64,000 nt of DNA from positions 23,256,804 through 23,320,803 of the forward strand of contig NC_088204.1 of NCBI RefSeq assembly GCF_037126465.1, read 5' to 3'. This DNA is from Ornithodoros turicata (lineage: Eukaryota > Arthropoda > Arachnida > Ixodida > Argasidae). Below the pieces are notes generated by a model. The model was not told where the DNA came from. It saw only the letters and a program-made list of their open reading frames with translations, and ran no database searches. Position 1 is the stretch's first letter. Every line of letters begins with the position of its first letter. Position numbers and translations under genes: made by a program. This document shows positions 41,490 to 53,945 of the stretch, in pieces.

Positions 41490-41682
41490 TGGGTACACTA
41501 AGATGGCGGCCGGTTTCTTCACGCTCGCACTCCCTATCCGCGATCCAGCCTTTTACAATCGAGATCAGTGGTGGAACCCGGCTGTCCGCCATCTTCAAGC
41601 ACAGATACGTGAAGCCGCGAGAAGTCGTAGCTGAAGACAAGTACGAAGGCGCGTACACGTCACAATGCCCGTTCGGGTGCAT
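41490..41682 (-). repeat. Repeat copy 2, with exon-like 5' end
   Basis: Inverted relative of 38528-38690. Read on the reverse strand it carries AAGATGGCGG, the shared CTGATCTCGATTG core, and an ATG frame (ATSCNYGRTNRTGKDTGPKF) up to a donor GTGAGTCAC near 41398. This could be a first exon with a Cys-rich, THAP-like start, or part of a transposable element. Confidence 0.4.
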
Positions 41683-41699
41683 CTACGTCATAAAAATGG

Positions 41700-42789
41700 C
41701 TGCGCCCATGTGTGTTTCGGAATGAATTATCTATTTTTTTGACATGGTACTGTACCGAACTGAGAGAATGAAAGTGCATTTTGGGGAGAGCTGGATGTGG
41801 GCTTTCAGAATATCACAACCGTTTCGACTATTTGGGATATCGGCATAGCTGACCTTTAAACGCATGAAGCGCCTCACTTTATCCCTCAAAGAAACTGTCG
41901 AGTTTCGGGAGTTGGGCTTTGCTTTTAGCGCAAGAGGAACACGGGGATGCTAAGCCTAACGGATTCGAAACTTGTCATCTTGCAAGAGGTAGTGTCGCTG
42001 AATTGGGCTCGATCACCTCACTTTAGTGAGGTTACTCTAGGTTAGGTTCTACAGATTTGGGGGGTCTGGGGGGCGCCCCAACCTCCAGGCACGCACTAGG
42101 CGGTGCGGGCGTCGAGACCGTGCCTCGGGTTAGATCAGAAGGTCCTCAGTAAAGATGGCGGATCGCCTTCAAGGAACCGGCGATAAAATTTAATTTTTAT
42201 ACGTTTTACGCAATATACGAGGGTCATTCCTGTTTAATTTCGTTACTAATTAGCTCCACTTTCACGTAAAAGCGTTTGATTTTTGTTTTTATTCTTTTTT
42301 CTTTAAAAAAGCCTGGCTCTAAAAAAAGCCAGTGGTCCCGATACGGAACTACATCCCGTTTGAGGAACTGTCGTGTTCGTCACTAAGGATGATCTTGATT
42401 TATGTTTGCAGTGCCAGCCTTTTCGAAGTGTGTTCGATGTTTGGAGGACTGCCTGGTGCATCAGATGGATTGTGTGTCCGTGCAACGTGCGCTCCATATG
42501 CATGTGTGGCTTGGGAATAGTGAGTCGTGTATGTTTCCATTCGGCGAACGATGATGTGCTGGATGCAATTAAAGGTATGTGCACGCCAATAAAATTTACT
42601 GTTTCAAGTTCGATGTCCTTGGTGCATTTCCTTCTTTTCTTTTCTTTTTTTGCTAAGCCTGGAGGTCATTTTTCTGTTAGGGAACAGAGCACCTGCAGCT
42701 TTAGCAGGCACCGCGAGCCTCTTGAAGTCATCTGGCACTTTTTTTTTTTATGTGCCAGTTGATCAGGCGGCACCTATCCGTCATTGGGT
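41700..42789. other. Intergenic DNA, no recognised gene
   Basis: 42300-42330 is a small hairpin (aagcctggctctaaaaaaagcc). Otherwise nothing identifiable. Confidence 0.35.
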
Positions 42790-45295
42790 TTAGTGTAGTA
42801 AACAGTTTCTCAAAGTTAAAAAGAGGTCTGAGAAACAAACAATTCCCTTTAGTACTGGTGATGGTCTTGCACATACTCAGCCCTTTACTTTCATAGAGGT
42901 GTTGAGAGCGTTATCGTCTGTAAAAGCAACTGCTCCAGGGTTACATATTCTATATACAAGTCGCATGTCCGAGGAGTAAAAAAAATCTTGCTTAGATTCG
43001 TTAACCAGGTCTGGATAGAGGGTACACTTCCATGCATGTGGAAAACTGCTACAGTAATTCCATTCTTGAAACCCGGAAAGGATGCTTCAAATCCAAGCAG
43101 TTATAGACCCATCGCTCTTACGAGCTGCCATGCCAGACATTCGAGTGAATGGTTAATAACCGGCTGGTTCACTTCCTGGAAGAGAACCAATGTCTAGCTC
43201 AGTTGCAATGCGGTTCTCGGTCCGGGCGTTCGACGATGGATCATCTGATCCGTCTAGAGACGACCATCCGTGAGGCATTTGTGTGGAGACACCACTGTCT
43301 GTCTGTATTTTTTTATCTAGAAAAAGCGTATGACACCACTTGGCGGCATGTTATACTACTAGATCTCCACTCATTTGGAATACAAGGTCGTCTCCTTAAA
43401 TGCGTTGCAAATTTCCTCAAAGACAGAGCATTTCGAGTTCAACTTGGAACAACTCTGCCATGTCCATTTGTGCAAGAGAATGGCGCGTGCCACTGGGGTC
43501 TGTCTTAAGCGTCACATTATTTCTGGTAAAGATCAACTCCGTGGCTACTGCCATCCCATGCACCATCCATAAAGTACTCTTTATACGTGGACGATATTCA
43601 GTTATCTTGTAGCTCCACAAACCTAAGAATATGTGAGGGTCAAATGCAGCTAGCAATAAATAAGCTAGTAAAATGGTCTTCCGAGAACGGATTTAAATGT
43701 TCACCAGAGAAGACAGTCTGTGTCCCATTCTCAAGAGTTAGGGGAGTGTTTCCACCACCCAGCCTCAAACTCGATGGCCAGGATCTTCCTGTTCAGTCCA
43801 AACATAAATTTCTTGGGGTCATACTCGACAAAAAGCTTACATTTCTGTCTCACATAAAAAGCTTGAAGGTTAAATGTACAAAATCTCTAAATCTACTAAA
43901 AATAAATATTGGCACTTATGTCTTGTGGTGCGGATAGGAAAACGCTGCACAGGGTATACACTTCAACAATCCGCTCAAAACTCGATTATGGCAGCATTGT
44001 GTACGGTTCAGCTCGTCAGTCTGTATTAAAAATTCTAAACACGATACACCATCAAGGGTTACGGTTGATATTAGATGTATGCCCTCAAAATCAAAAGTTA
44101 CCTCAGCACCCTGCACTTTCTTGTATTAAACGCACATTGAACGCCTTTTTACCAGTTGACCCAGTGTCATGCCTCCATTCAGCATGCGGCTTGCAAGAGA
44201 TGCTGAACGTTACGGCTTCACTCCTTACAATTGTTTTGTCGTGGAGTCACCTAAGGGGATTCCTCCGTGGCAGTCTCCACCAGAGTACAATTGCTCATTA
44301 TTAAAGTACGACACGCATAAAACCCCTACGCAAGTACTGCTGCAGGAATTTGAAGACATCAAACAAAGCTTTCCAGAACACATCGAAATATACACAGACG
44401 GCTCAAAGTCCAGTACTGCAGTAGCATGTGCTATGGTCTCAGGTACATGTACACGATCTCATCAGTTAAAGCATGTGACATCAATATTTACAGCAGAGGT
44501 TTATGCAGTCATTTTAGCTTTAAATTTCATATTACAAACTCACATAAGATCCTCTATAATATACACAGACTCTCTTTCCACTCTCCAGGCCATATGCAAC
44601 TTGCATAAACAGAGAAAAAGCACCTCGTACAACGAGCACGATATTTGGCTAGCGTGGTGCTCAATAGGGGTTATCATCTGAAATTCTGTTGGATGCCAAG
44701 CCACACTGGTATACGGCATTGCTCCCTTTCAAATGCCCTATCAGGATCTTAGGTCAGCTCAGAATTTTGGGAACAGCAAACAGAAAATAAACTGCAGAGA
44801 GCAAAGCCCAATATTCAATGCTGCACCCGGTACCTAGAGGACAGGCTGCAGTGTGTGGTGCGATCACGTCTAAGAATCGGCCATACTTTTTTGATCCACG
44901 GGTTCCTGCTTCGAGGGGAGGAACCACCTGAATGCACCCATTGTGGCGAACCTCTGTCCGTTCTACATATACTCATCGCATGTTCATCTCATAACAGACA
45001 CCGTAAAAATCATTTCAGTGAGTCTTACAACTACTTTTCACCGCTGCACCCGGCGCTCTTGTTGGCTGACGACGCTATATCGTTCCTTTTAATGCAGTAT
45101 TTAATTTCACGAAAGACATCGGAATTCTTAACCAGTGGTGATTTTACAATGGTGGTTTTATACATTCATGAGATATTTTAAATAAACATGTTGTTTTCAT
45201 TTAGCTAGTTCATCCTTAACATTGTAATGGCGCATTATGACCGTAGTTGTCAATGCTTCAGAAAAACCTGAATCATCGTCATCATCATCATCAGC
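42790..45295 (+). mobile_element. I-like LINE, 5'-truncated ORF2
   Basis: Frames in order encode RT (ATVIPFLKPGKDASNPSSYRP at about 43050; catalytic YVDD near 43580; KHKFLGVILDKK at 43803). RNase H follows (IYTDGSKSSTA at 44388; ELRA-like AEVYAVILAL; YTDSLSTLQAI). A C-x2-C tail (ECTHCGEPLSVLHILIAC) precedes the stop at 45181. The 3' end is marked by a (TCA)n run at 45272-45290. At least six frame breaks. The endonuclease and ORF1 are missing. It is a different lineage from the 10780-16170 element, and other pieces of its lineage lie at 10255 and 40690. Confidence 0.88.
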
Positions 45296-47512
45296 GTCCG
45301 CCCTGCTAAGCATAACGGTGTAAAAATGTGGCTTTCATTCACTAAAACAACTTCGACGGATATCGAAGACTCGTGGAGCTAAATGTTAATCAGCACTATC
45401 CGCTTTTTAAACACGGAATGTCATCTTACGAAGCAGTTGAGCATTATCTATGTTTCGAGGCCGTGAATTTCTGCGAGATCAAGAATTTCGCAACCGGGAA
45501 TATCGCGGCCCTAAAAACTAACCATACCATATGAATAAGAACCACGTGCTATATAACCTGAGCCTACGCTATTTTAAAGTACTTTCTATTCCAGTTTAGT
45601 TAAAAAAAATAAATTTCATGCAGACGCAGGTACGCTGAGCATGCTTTGAAAGTGCTCACAGTTCTGATTCAACCTTTCATCTTCTTAATAATCTTCCTTT
45701 AGGTAACAGAGATAACACAGGAACATTTTTCCTTAAACTAACTCTAGATGAAAAGCTTTCAAAACACGGTTATGACCAAGCAAAAGAGTGTAGTAGCAAA
45801 CGACAAGGTCACACGCGCATTTGTGTGACATCACAACTCTAGCTTACCCCCCTCCCCCCTTTTTGGAGCAGGGTCGAGAAGGGTTGTTCCTAGGGTTAAC
45901 CCTGGCTACGATTCTCCGCTGAGTTATGACCTCATTTCGACTACCCTGGCTAGTTTTCACCCACTTCGAGTCACTCGGAGTTGCCAGAGTTGAATAAGAA
46001 AACAGGCCCAATGCACACTGGACAGGTGCTGGCCTGACGTCATTGCAAACGTCATCACACTATGGTATAAAAAAATGGTGGCACCCATGATTTGCAGTCC
46101 GACCGTTTGTAAACCACGCGATTACTGTTCCCGAGGCCGTTCGATCTATACCAATGAGTTTCGTACCAATAATTTATTATCTTAGGGAAACAGGTTGGCC
46201 TGGGCGTGTGTGCCAAGGTATACCTAAACTGGTAGCGTAAACAAGCGAAAATACCAAAACAGACCCATCGGCAAAGCTACCAGCAAGAGGCGCAAGCGAT
46301 CCTGGGTGTTGGTATGGTGGGCTAGAAATACGGGTGTACCAATCGGCCTATCCAATGCATGGGGAAGGGGGGGTCCCTCAAATGAAGGATAGATCGAGTC
46401 GTCGCTCGCAGCGAACCATGCGGATTCGCCATGTTGTATGTTTCACAAATAAAAGTATTTGGTTGGCTGTACAGGGCTGTGTTTGTCTCGTCCTTTTTCC
46501 TTTTCGTTGTCGCCTCGTACTTTTTTTTTTTAACTTTTATCGCTTTTAGTACCTATTATTAGAACCCTCTGTGTCTATAGTGCTCAACTTTTAAGACTCA
46601 TGAATTTAATACGGTCATTCACAGGCCACTTCGTCCAATCCAAGACGGGGCAAAAAAAAAAAAAAGGGCGGCATGGCAGTAGCAGCTCCCCATAGAAAGT
46701 ATAGTTTGAGATAGTTCACACAGCACTGGGCACAATGCAAATGAAATTGACAGGACTACTAAAATGCAACGTTATGCATTCCAGCCGGTCAATCAGGGGC
46801 CTTCCTGCTTGTCTCGCCTTTCAGCGTGACCGTGCTGCCATCGACTTCTACCGCCAGGCGCCCAGTTATTTGTAGTCTGAGATAACTTACCCAACGCTTG
46901 GTTATTGTATTCATTCAAACGCCGATGTCCGCAAAACTTACTGCGTTGCCTTTTCAATCCCCCCGCTGTCTTCAGTGTTGGCCGACGGACAAGATGGCAA
47001 CCCTAACCAGTGGTGTCGAAGGAAGCAACGTCTCTCACCCAGGCATTTCTTCTAGCATGTTTCTCTCTCTCTCTCTCTCTCTCGTTATGATTTCGATGGG
47101 TGAACGTAACTTTCGTAATTTTTCATGTTTCGTTTTATTAGAGGTTATCCGCCATACACGAAAAGTATTTTACTTTATATTGGCTATGCATGGTGTTTTA
47201 TGTGGGCATGCAGAGAACCCGGGTGGAGCGGGCTCACTGATTTTTTTTTTTTTTTCATTTGAGAACTGAAAGAAAATACGACAGGTAGTGTTTCCAATTG
47301 ACTTACATAACTACTAGCTGAGGAGAGCACAAGACGGCGGTTATGACTGTCCCGTTCATGACGCCCCGGGGTAGTTCGTACAAAAAGAGCTCTCTGCCAG
47401 GCTTCACTTTCGCAGATATGTCTCCGCCAGACTTCACTTTCGTAGATATGAAGGGGTTCTGAAAAAAAAGGGGAGAAACACGAGCATTTCATCACACGAG
47501 CATCACATTTCA
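45296..47512. other. Intergenic DNA with dispersed repeats
   Basis: 46688-46735 resembles 18228-18285. Homopolymer runs occur at 46521, 46652 and 47230, and (TC)n at 47061-47083. A TATA-like ggtataaaaaaatgg is at 46067 with TGACGTCA near 46034, without a supported gene after it. Confidence 0.4.
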
Positions 47513-47513
47513 G

Positions 47514-47690
47514 CAGTGATGGGCAGTACTTGAAGTAGCAAGTACTCAAGTAGTAATTGAAGTACATTTCTGTGTACTTGTACACTACTTTAAGTACATT
47601 TTAAACTGTGTACTTTGTACCATACTTAAAGTACTTTTTTCCGAGTACTTTCCCATCAAGTACTCAAGCACCCAAACTTGAACTCCAAAC
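47514..47690 (+). mobile_element. hAT-like terminus, AGTACTT-rich
   Basis: Begins CAGTGATGGGCAGTACTTGA, a hAT-style end, and continues with many AAGTACT/AGTACTT words. No opposite terminus found in the window, so it is a solo end. Confidence 0.5.
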
Positions 47691-47864
47691 AAAAAATCAC
47701 AAAAGATTATAAAAAATGCACCCTACTAGAAGCGCTAAAATGACAACAACGAAACGAAAACACACAGATAGCGCTATCTGTGCGTTTTCGTCTTCTGAAT
47801 AGAATATTTATTTCACTTGTCTACGAAATGTTTAAAACATGACAAAACCTGACTGGTGAAAAAT

Positions 47865-47920
47865 CTCGGACTAGTGTGCCACACGGCCGCCGTCCTTTAG
47901 AAACAAAACGATGTCATTTA
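47865..47920 (-). pseudogene. Tiny Tx1/L1-like RT fragment
   Basis: gtcctttagaaacaaaacgatgtcat matches the YADD-region DNA at 59268-59292 of the longer LINE. About 50 bp. Confidence 0.5.
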
Positions 47921-47959
47921 CCATCTCCAGTTCCAGTATACAAGAAATGCAAGGTACGT

Positions 47960-48627
47960 ACTATAAGAGCATTAACTTATGGCTGTCTAGCTAAGAGAAG
48001 TACACTATGTATAGATGAGGCCCGTTAGTCGTACATGTCCGTTGTGAAGAGCAACGTGGCGGCAGGAACTCCTGCTCACGCAACAAAAACAGTCTGTGTT
48101 CGAAGTATAATCTGTCACCAGTTGAGTCACCATGTAGAGTCTAGGATGCATCAGGCGGTTTCTTCTATTCTGAGCTACGGCTGTGCAGCGAAATTTCCAA
48201 AGCGTAAAAGTCCGAGCCTTGTCCTCATCTGTTGCATAGGCCGATACCGAATGGAAAAGCGGCGACACACAAGTGTTCACAGAGTCCTTGTTGTGACACA
48301 CTCTCGTAGCACATCGTCACTATTCTCCTCGGCGCCGCAGTTGGAACATGAGGGGCTGCTGAGAAGACCCCCATCTGGCCAGTTTGTCTTTCGTTGGCAA
48401 TATCTGCCAACTAGCTTTCCAGAAAAAATCGCTCACTTCACTGTTCAGGCCAGTGGGCTGCCTTCCCTTCTTGAACCTGCCCAAGTGTGCGTCACCTTGT
48501 TCGATGCTCTTTTTGTGGAAGAGTTCTTCGCATAAGCGAGAAACTGAGGCGAGTCGAGGGTCCGGATCAGGCACAGCTTCCTGTAAACGATTGAATTGCT
48601 GGACTACCTTTTTGTAAATCAATCGTG
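47960..48627 (-). pseudogene. Tx1/L1-like LINE ORF2, C-terminal part
   Basis: Reverse-strand frames encode VSDFFWKASWQILPTKDKL (about 48440-48380), then a frame break and HVLRECHNKD-type and LVTDYTSN sequence to about 48005, the C-terminal region of Tx1/L1 ORF2. It is the continuation of the LINE at 58675-61810: the LTR element at 48628-58670 separates them, and the frame continues directly across the removed insertion. Confidence 0.85.
48624..48627. repeat. LTR element target duplication, left (CGTG)
   Basis: CGTG precedes the 5' LTR and recurs after the 3' LTR at 58671-58674. Confidence 0.8.
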
Positions 48628-48762
48628 TGTAGCGAGCCGCCCAATCTGCAACGCCATCAGCGCTCGTTCAAATTGGTCGCGCTAATAAATGCACGGCGCA
48701 CGGGCCGCTCGGCCAGTTGATTAGCCAGAACGTTGTCTCTTTCCTGGAACACGCTACCTACA
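48628..48762 (+). repeat. 5' LTR (135 bp)
   Basis: TGTAGCGAGCC ... CTACCTACA, matching 58527-58670 except for a 9-10-bp indel (gttgttcccgtggatt in the 3' copy) and point differences. It contains aataaa near 48687. Confidence 0.92.
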
Positions 48763-48764
48763 AA

Positions 48765-48783
48765 CTGGTGACCCGAACGTGAT
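48765..48783 (+). other. Primer-binding site
   Basis: TGGTGACCCGAACGTGATG begins two bases after the 5' LTR; TGG complements a tRNA 3' CCA end. Confidence 0.75.
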
Positions 48784-51387
48784 GAAGAACAGACGGCTTG
48801 CCGGTGGGCCAGAGTCGTAGGCCGCCGCTATCGACCGGCCCCCAAGTTTCCCGTCCAGAAGCACGGCTGAGTGCACTTGAGGGCACGGTCGCCAAACTTC
48901 TGGTGATAATAGCATAGATCCCCCTGGGAGGCCGGGCTGCGGGAAGGGGATCGGCGCCGACAAGACATGACCAGAATTCAGGGACACCTCCTTTGATGCA
49001 GGTTCTGCCTGATAGCAGAAGAACATGTAGGAAAGCCAACTTGAAAGAAAAGTATGCGGTGAGGAAGAAGGAAGATGGAAAGAGGCGTGGGCAGACGAGA
49101 AAGGGAACATCAGATATCGCGCGCGGAGCCCGGCTATCAGCAGCAATTGCCAACGCAGAATGAAAACGTGATAATCAGTTCTGATAATTTTTGCCAATCC
49201 TTTCTTTGCTGTACTGCTGCTCATAATTCTGGGCTGCTACTCGTAGCGTGTGGAACGGGATGACCGGCACTCGTAAGGCTTGTCAATATACATTTTTCTT
49301 CTCTCTGTGGGAAATAGGGATGCCGTCGACATGAGAAATGTGCGTCCTGGGGCGACTTCTAAGGAGACTGTGCCTGTGTATGTGTGACAGAGTCGGAAGA
49401 AAACCTCAGAAATTACCCTACATTATGATGAAAAAAAAAAAAATACTCCATAGGCTACTAAGACGAATTCAGTAACTGCACTTCACTTTGTTACTTGTAC
49501 CTTGTTACTCCGTTATCACTGTATCATACACTTCAGTTTGTTCTCGGCCTTATCATGAGGACCTTTCAATGCTTAATTCCAAATTTTGCGAGTTATAGTC
49601 TCTTCCTGACACCATCAAGAAGGCTTTTCGGCTACCAAAGCCCTCCCCTAAAAAAAATGAAAATAAACAAAGAAACAAGCGGAAGAGTGCTTATTTTCAG
49701 AACATCTGTATAGGTGGCAGCAGAGTCACGTTCGACAGAAAAAGTGATTGGTAAACCAACAGCTCCTAGATAGCGTCGGGCTGCACGCTTACGTCACCTA
49801 TGGAGGCCTTTCCTATACTTTGCGATCTGCTTCGAGCTTTCTTCTCGTTCGCTCTTTCATTTACTTCATAGCAGCATCCACAATAGTAACAGCCGGCCTT
49901 CCTGTGTGACGTAGGGCGCGGGCCTTCTCCTCATCTTGGAGGTGTTGGGTAAACTCTGCTCAAATAAGTACCAGAAACCGAGAAAAAGGAAGAAAGGTGC
50001 AATCGCAAACTGTGGAGATAAGATGGTAGGGAGCAACGGACGTCATATCAAAGTTTCCTTTCGCCGCACCAAGAGTAGAGTCGCGCAAACGTCCGTGATG
50101 TTTCCCGCAGATAATCGATATTCTTCTGGAATTTTTGTGGGCGTCCTACTCGCTTTATTGTGGAATGGGGTGAACATGGTAGAAAATTTTAGCAAACCGT
50201 TCATAACGTGGCTTGCCTGAACGTGGCTTGCCAGTGGATAAGATTCTGAGTCTTACATAACTGCAAATTGGCAGCGACAAGCATGATAACCTTGTAAATT
50301 GTCTGCTAAATCTGCTTTTATGCGCTTGCTATTGATAACCTGAATAACCTGAAATAAGAGACTTCAACTAGCAAGCAACGACAGTTATCGCAGTCCCATA
50401 TGAAGACACTTTATAATATGCGAGAAGCGGTAAGGAAAAACGCAGATTCAAGTACATACAAGTTTTCTGACTCGTCGGAAGCACTATAATGCTTAATCCG
50501 CATTCTCCGTGGGACGTGCATGACTTGACATGACAGTTTGATTAAAATGCATGGGAAGCCTTGTGAGAGCGCAGGAGAGCACATTGTTAAGGGTGAACAA
50601 ATACAATTTAAAAAGCGAAACAATAATTTCGACCCCACGCGCCTTGCTATTGTAACGATGGCGGTTAAAGGTGCTTCACATTCGACGGGAATTAATGATC
50701 ATCAAAAATTGTCATTTACTTATTTTTTAATTCGTTTGCCAATATGTTTAATACTTGACATCAATTATTATTTGACAATGGGTTGGGGGGATTAACAAGT
50801 ACAGCATGTTTAGTCACTATGTGTCAGAGCGGAAAAACCTATTCGGTTGTCCAACGGGTTAAGAGTGAACAACCCTGGCCCTTGTACTGCTTTTTGGACA
50901 CGAAAAAGTGGGTTAGCATGAGGAATGTGTTTACGGGGAAGCAGATTACACAAAGTTAAATGTTCCTTAGGAGAACTGCAGCTTTTTTTTCTTGTCTTTT
51001 TTTGTCATTTTCGACACTCCAAGTGAACCAATTAAAAAAATCGATCAAACGACCGCTGCCGTTTCGATCCAACGGCGTTCGATCAAATGGTTTTCGACCA
51101 AATGTCCCGAGTTCGATCAAACGGCTTTCGACCAAACGGCGTTCGATCAAATGTCCCTGAACCTATGAAATGTTAACACCTTGTCATTCTGCAGAGGGGA
51201 TGAGGGTGGATATACGTTTATTTCGGAAAGGTCAGCCTGACCGAAGGTCGGCTTGCTATTCCTAAAACAAAAATATAGCACAAAGATGGAGCAAAATCGA
51301 ATATAAGATAACGAAGGTGGGTGAAGTGTGACGACATGAAAGGTCAACCCATAATTTCTTCGTGAGGGGACTTCCTATAACGATGTA
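48784..51387. other. Leader remnant and unrelated DNA inside LTR element
   Basis: Up to about 49260 may be the original leader. 49340-49400 is a headless piece of the SINE at 19205-19385, minus orientation. 51050-51165 is a small tandem array of ttcgatcaaa(tg/cg)g words. No gene supported. Confidence 0.4.
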
Positions 51388-52170
51388 CAGTCGACCCGCG
51401 TTTATCCGGACTTTGTTTATCCGGATCCTACGCTATCTGGACAAAAAAGCACGGAACAGATTTTTCCCCATGTATTTCGCCCTCATTTATCCGGACTTCA
51501 GCTTCCGGACTCAGGGTAGAATTCCAGGGAACAGAAGTAACTACTACCCAACAATCGGATTCAGTTTTCCGGTCATTGTCCAGGAAGGACACTTGGCCCG
51601 CACCTAGTCAAGGGAGGTCGAGGACCCTGGTCGTGGCCTCCTTTTTACTGACACAAAGAGGGTGTTGCTATGAAGAATTTTCTCCCTGTCCGACTATGTA
51701 CGTTACACTGAGCAGTCTGGTCATTTCAGACTGAGAAGGTCCGCAACGAGGACTCCTGCGCTGCAATCACAGATGACGACATCGTCGTCGTCGTCGACGA
51801 TGTCGTCGCTTCCGATTGTGTTCAAGAAGAATCTGTTGATGAAAGTGGGGATGAGGGGGGGGGGGGGGCGCCAGCTGTGACGGTAGAAAATCCGCCGGCG
51901 GCACTGAGAACGGCGCTAGTATTTTCCGAGCAACAAAACAATATTTCTCAACTTAATGCCATTAGCAAAGGTTTGCAAGAACTGAGTGCGTGTATTAGAA
52001 TGAAACAGATGACAATGGATATTTTTCTGTGTAATGGTCAATAAAGATGTGTCAATGGTGGATGTCCTTTTAGGATCACTCTGGATTTTCGTGTTTCACT
52101 TATCCGGTTCCCCCGGAATCCGGACATTTTCACAGGAAACGAGGCCGTCCGAATAAACGCGGGTCGACTG
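51388..52170 (+). mobile_element. Pogo/Tigger-type DNA transposon remnant
   Basis: 783 bp flanked by TA (51386-51387 and 52171-52172). The ends are CAGTCGACCCGCGTTTATCCGGAC and its near-exact inverse (GTCCGAATAAACGCGGGTCGACTG), given here only for the ends. Internally deleted; retains the end of the transposase gene. Confidence 0.9.
51730..52044 (+). pseudogene. Tigger transposase C-terminal end
   Basis: An open frame of 104 codons begins after a tttcag acceptor-like site and ends TAA at 52044. Asp-rich near the start, a 14-G run giving glycines in frame at 51855-51868, then PPAALRTALVFSEQQNN, LQELSACIRMKQMTMDIF. An acidic linker plus helical tail is usual for the C-terminus of pogo/Tigger transposases. 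The catalytic DDE core and CENP-B-like domain are deleted. Confidence 0.6.
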
Positions 52171-52249
52171 TAGTAGGTTCGGATGCAATGAAAAGTGGTC
52201 TACCTTTCACATACTAGTCATGTTATGTCATAGTGCCTAATAAATAGGC

Positions 52250-52450
52250 CATCCAGGATAAAAATTGTGATGATCTTGCCTTGCCGTAATCTTAAAACTC
52301 TCTTTATAAAAAAGAAGAAAGGCATGAGCCTCAGATTGAACCAGGGAACATGAAAGCTAGAATCGACATCTGCATCACTGAACCACCAGCCCAGAATGTT
52401 GTCATCGTGAGAGACCAAGACGCAACCGCTTTGGGAACGCACACTCAGCA
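52250..52450 (-). mobile_element. tRNA-derived SINE copy 1
   Basis: Reverse strand: box A-like TGGTGGTTCAGTGATG, box B-like GGTTCAATCTG, and a body ending AAGATTACGGCAAGGCAAGA. Same family as 53745-53945. Confidence 0.6.
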
Positions 52451-53744
52451 GCCGTTACTTCTTTCGTCGTGTAAATAATAATAATAATAATAACTTTATT
52501 TTTGTTCGGGTACCTAAAAACAACCACAAGGGTCAAAAAAAGAAAGGGTAAAAAAAGAAAAAAAAACTACTTTTATAATGAATCTTCACAATTCCTGAAA
52601 ACAAGTTGAACGCGCAATTCTTGATTTGTAGAGCACAACCCTGAGAAGTCTAGTCAGCAAGAAACGAAACAGTAGTACTTTTCTGTGCCTTTAAAGATTA
52701 TGAGAAAATGCCCTATCGTCGAGCGTTGGGCGAGTTTCGGCCGCTTTTTCCTGTCGTTCTCTCACTGCCAACCTTTGACAACACTGACATCACAAAACAT
52801 GGGGCACCCCCGCTTCCTAGCGTCCTGGTCGATATCTTCGTTTTTCTTTTCTGGCAGAACGTACACACTTATCGAGCAGCAGAATCGGTGATTTTATTTT
52901 TGTTATCTCCGTGGTACATTGGTAGTTTTATTGCGTGACAGTTGTCACATGAAATCGCGAACTGCCTTGGAAGGTGGTGAGCAGACCAAAAGAGATAATG
53001 ACGAAAAGAAGATCAAAGACGGCATGTTTTACGATAACGTAGACTGAGAAATGGCATCACTAATTCCCCTCACGCTTACTTCTGGGGACAAAGCGGGCTG
53101 TTCCATGATTTCAGGAACAACCTGATGTCAGTTGAAAAGGGGTGACACCGAGACAGGGAGAGGAGAAATTGGCCGCAAATCCCGCACAATGCTGAATTAT
53201 TTAGTATTTTCGCACATTTTTAATACAGCACAAAAAGGCGCTGTCGTGTCGGTTCTTGTGGGGTACACCCTCCAGAGTTTTACTCTCTTTCAATCACGCA
53301 GTCAACGTATTTTCATTAATTACAAAGATTAATTGCAAAAGTTAATTAACGGCTGCGCTATTTACTGACACACCACTACCACTGAGTAGATCCCGTCGGG
53401 AATAGATATATTCAACGACTTTGGCGAAAAAAAATCAATCGCGGATTTAATAAAATTTATTTGGTCCTACGTCACGTACCCTGTGTATATGACAATAAGC
53501 ACGCATGTATTTTTAACATATTCATTATTTTGGTACCTAGAACGAGTTAACCCGTAAGGAGATTACGGCCTTGTGCAATGCTGAGAAATAAAGTTTTGGC
53601 GAGTTGGGGAATAAAGCAAGTTTAAGCCAAAAGTTCGAACTTCATGTTAGAGGATTGACAATCACCTACATTATAACAAAAACGCGCGGCACTGTGCAAA
53701 ACGGAGATTCCTGTAACGGTGAAGTAAGTCAAAATGAACAGCAT
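52451..53744. other. Spacer with (TAA)n
   Basis: (TAA)n at 52477-52497 may be a retroposon tail. Otherwise no recognised gene. Confidence 0.35.
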
Positions 53745-53945
53745 GCAGTATGACATAGAGCCAGTACGGCATTATTAAGCCAAAACTCTGACGCTCTCGC
53801 CCTGCCGTTACTCTCATAAATCCCACTACAAAAAAATAAAAAATAGAAAATACATGAATAGAAAATACCGCGGATCGAACCACGGCTTTCGAAAGCTATA
53901 ACCAAAATCGTTACCAGTGGGCCACCGCCCGTTTCTGTCACCTTC
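53745..53945 (-). mobile_element. tRNA-derived SINE copy 2
   Basis: Reverse strand: GGTGGCCCACTGGTAACG (box A-like), GGTTCGATCC (box B), then a body with GAGAGTAACGGCAGGGCGAG. Confidence 0.65.

Noticed and set aside
46034..46082. Promoter with TGACGTCA and TATAAAA
   Set aside because: No open frame or splice signal supports a gene downstream; likely chance.
48754..49224. 156- and 131-codon reverse ORFs in the LTR leader
   Set aside because: They oppose the element and resemble no retroelement protein.
51780..51815. GTC/GAC microsatellite as an independent repeat
   Set aside because: It sits in the Asp-rich part of the Tigger transposase tail.
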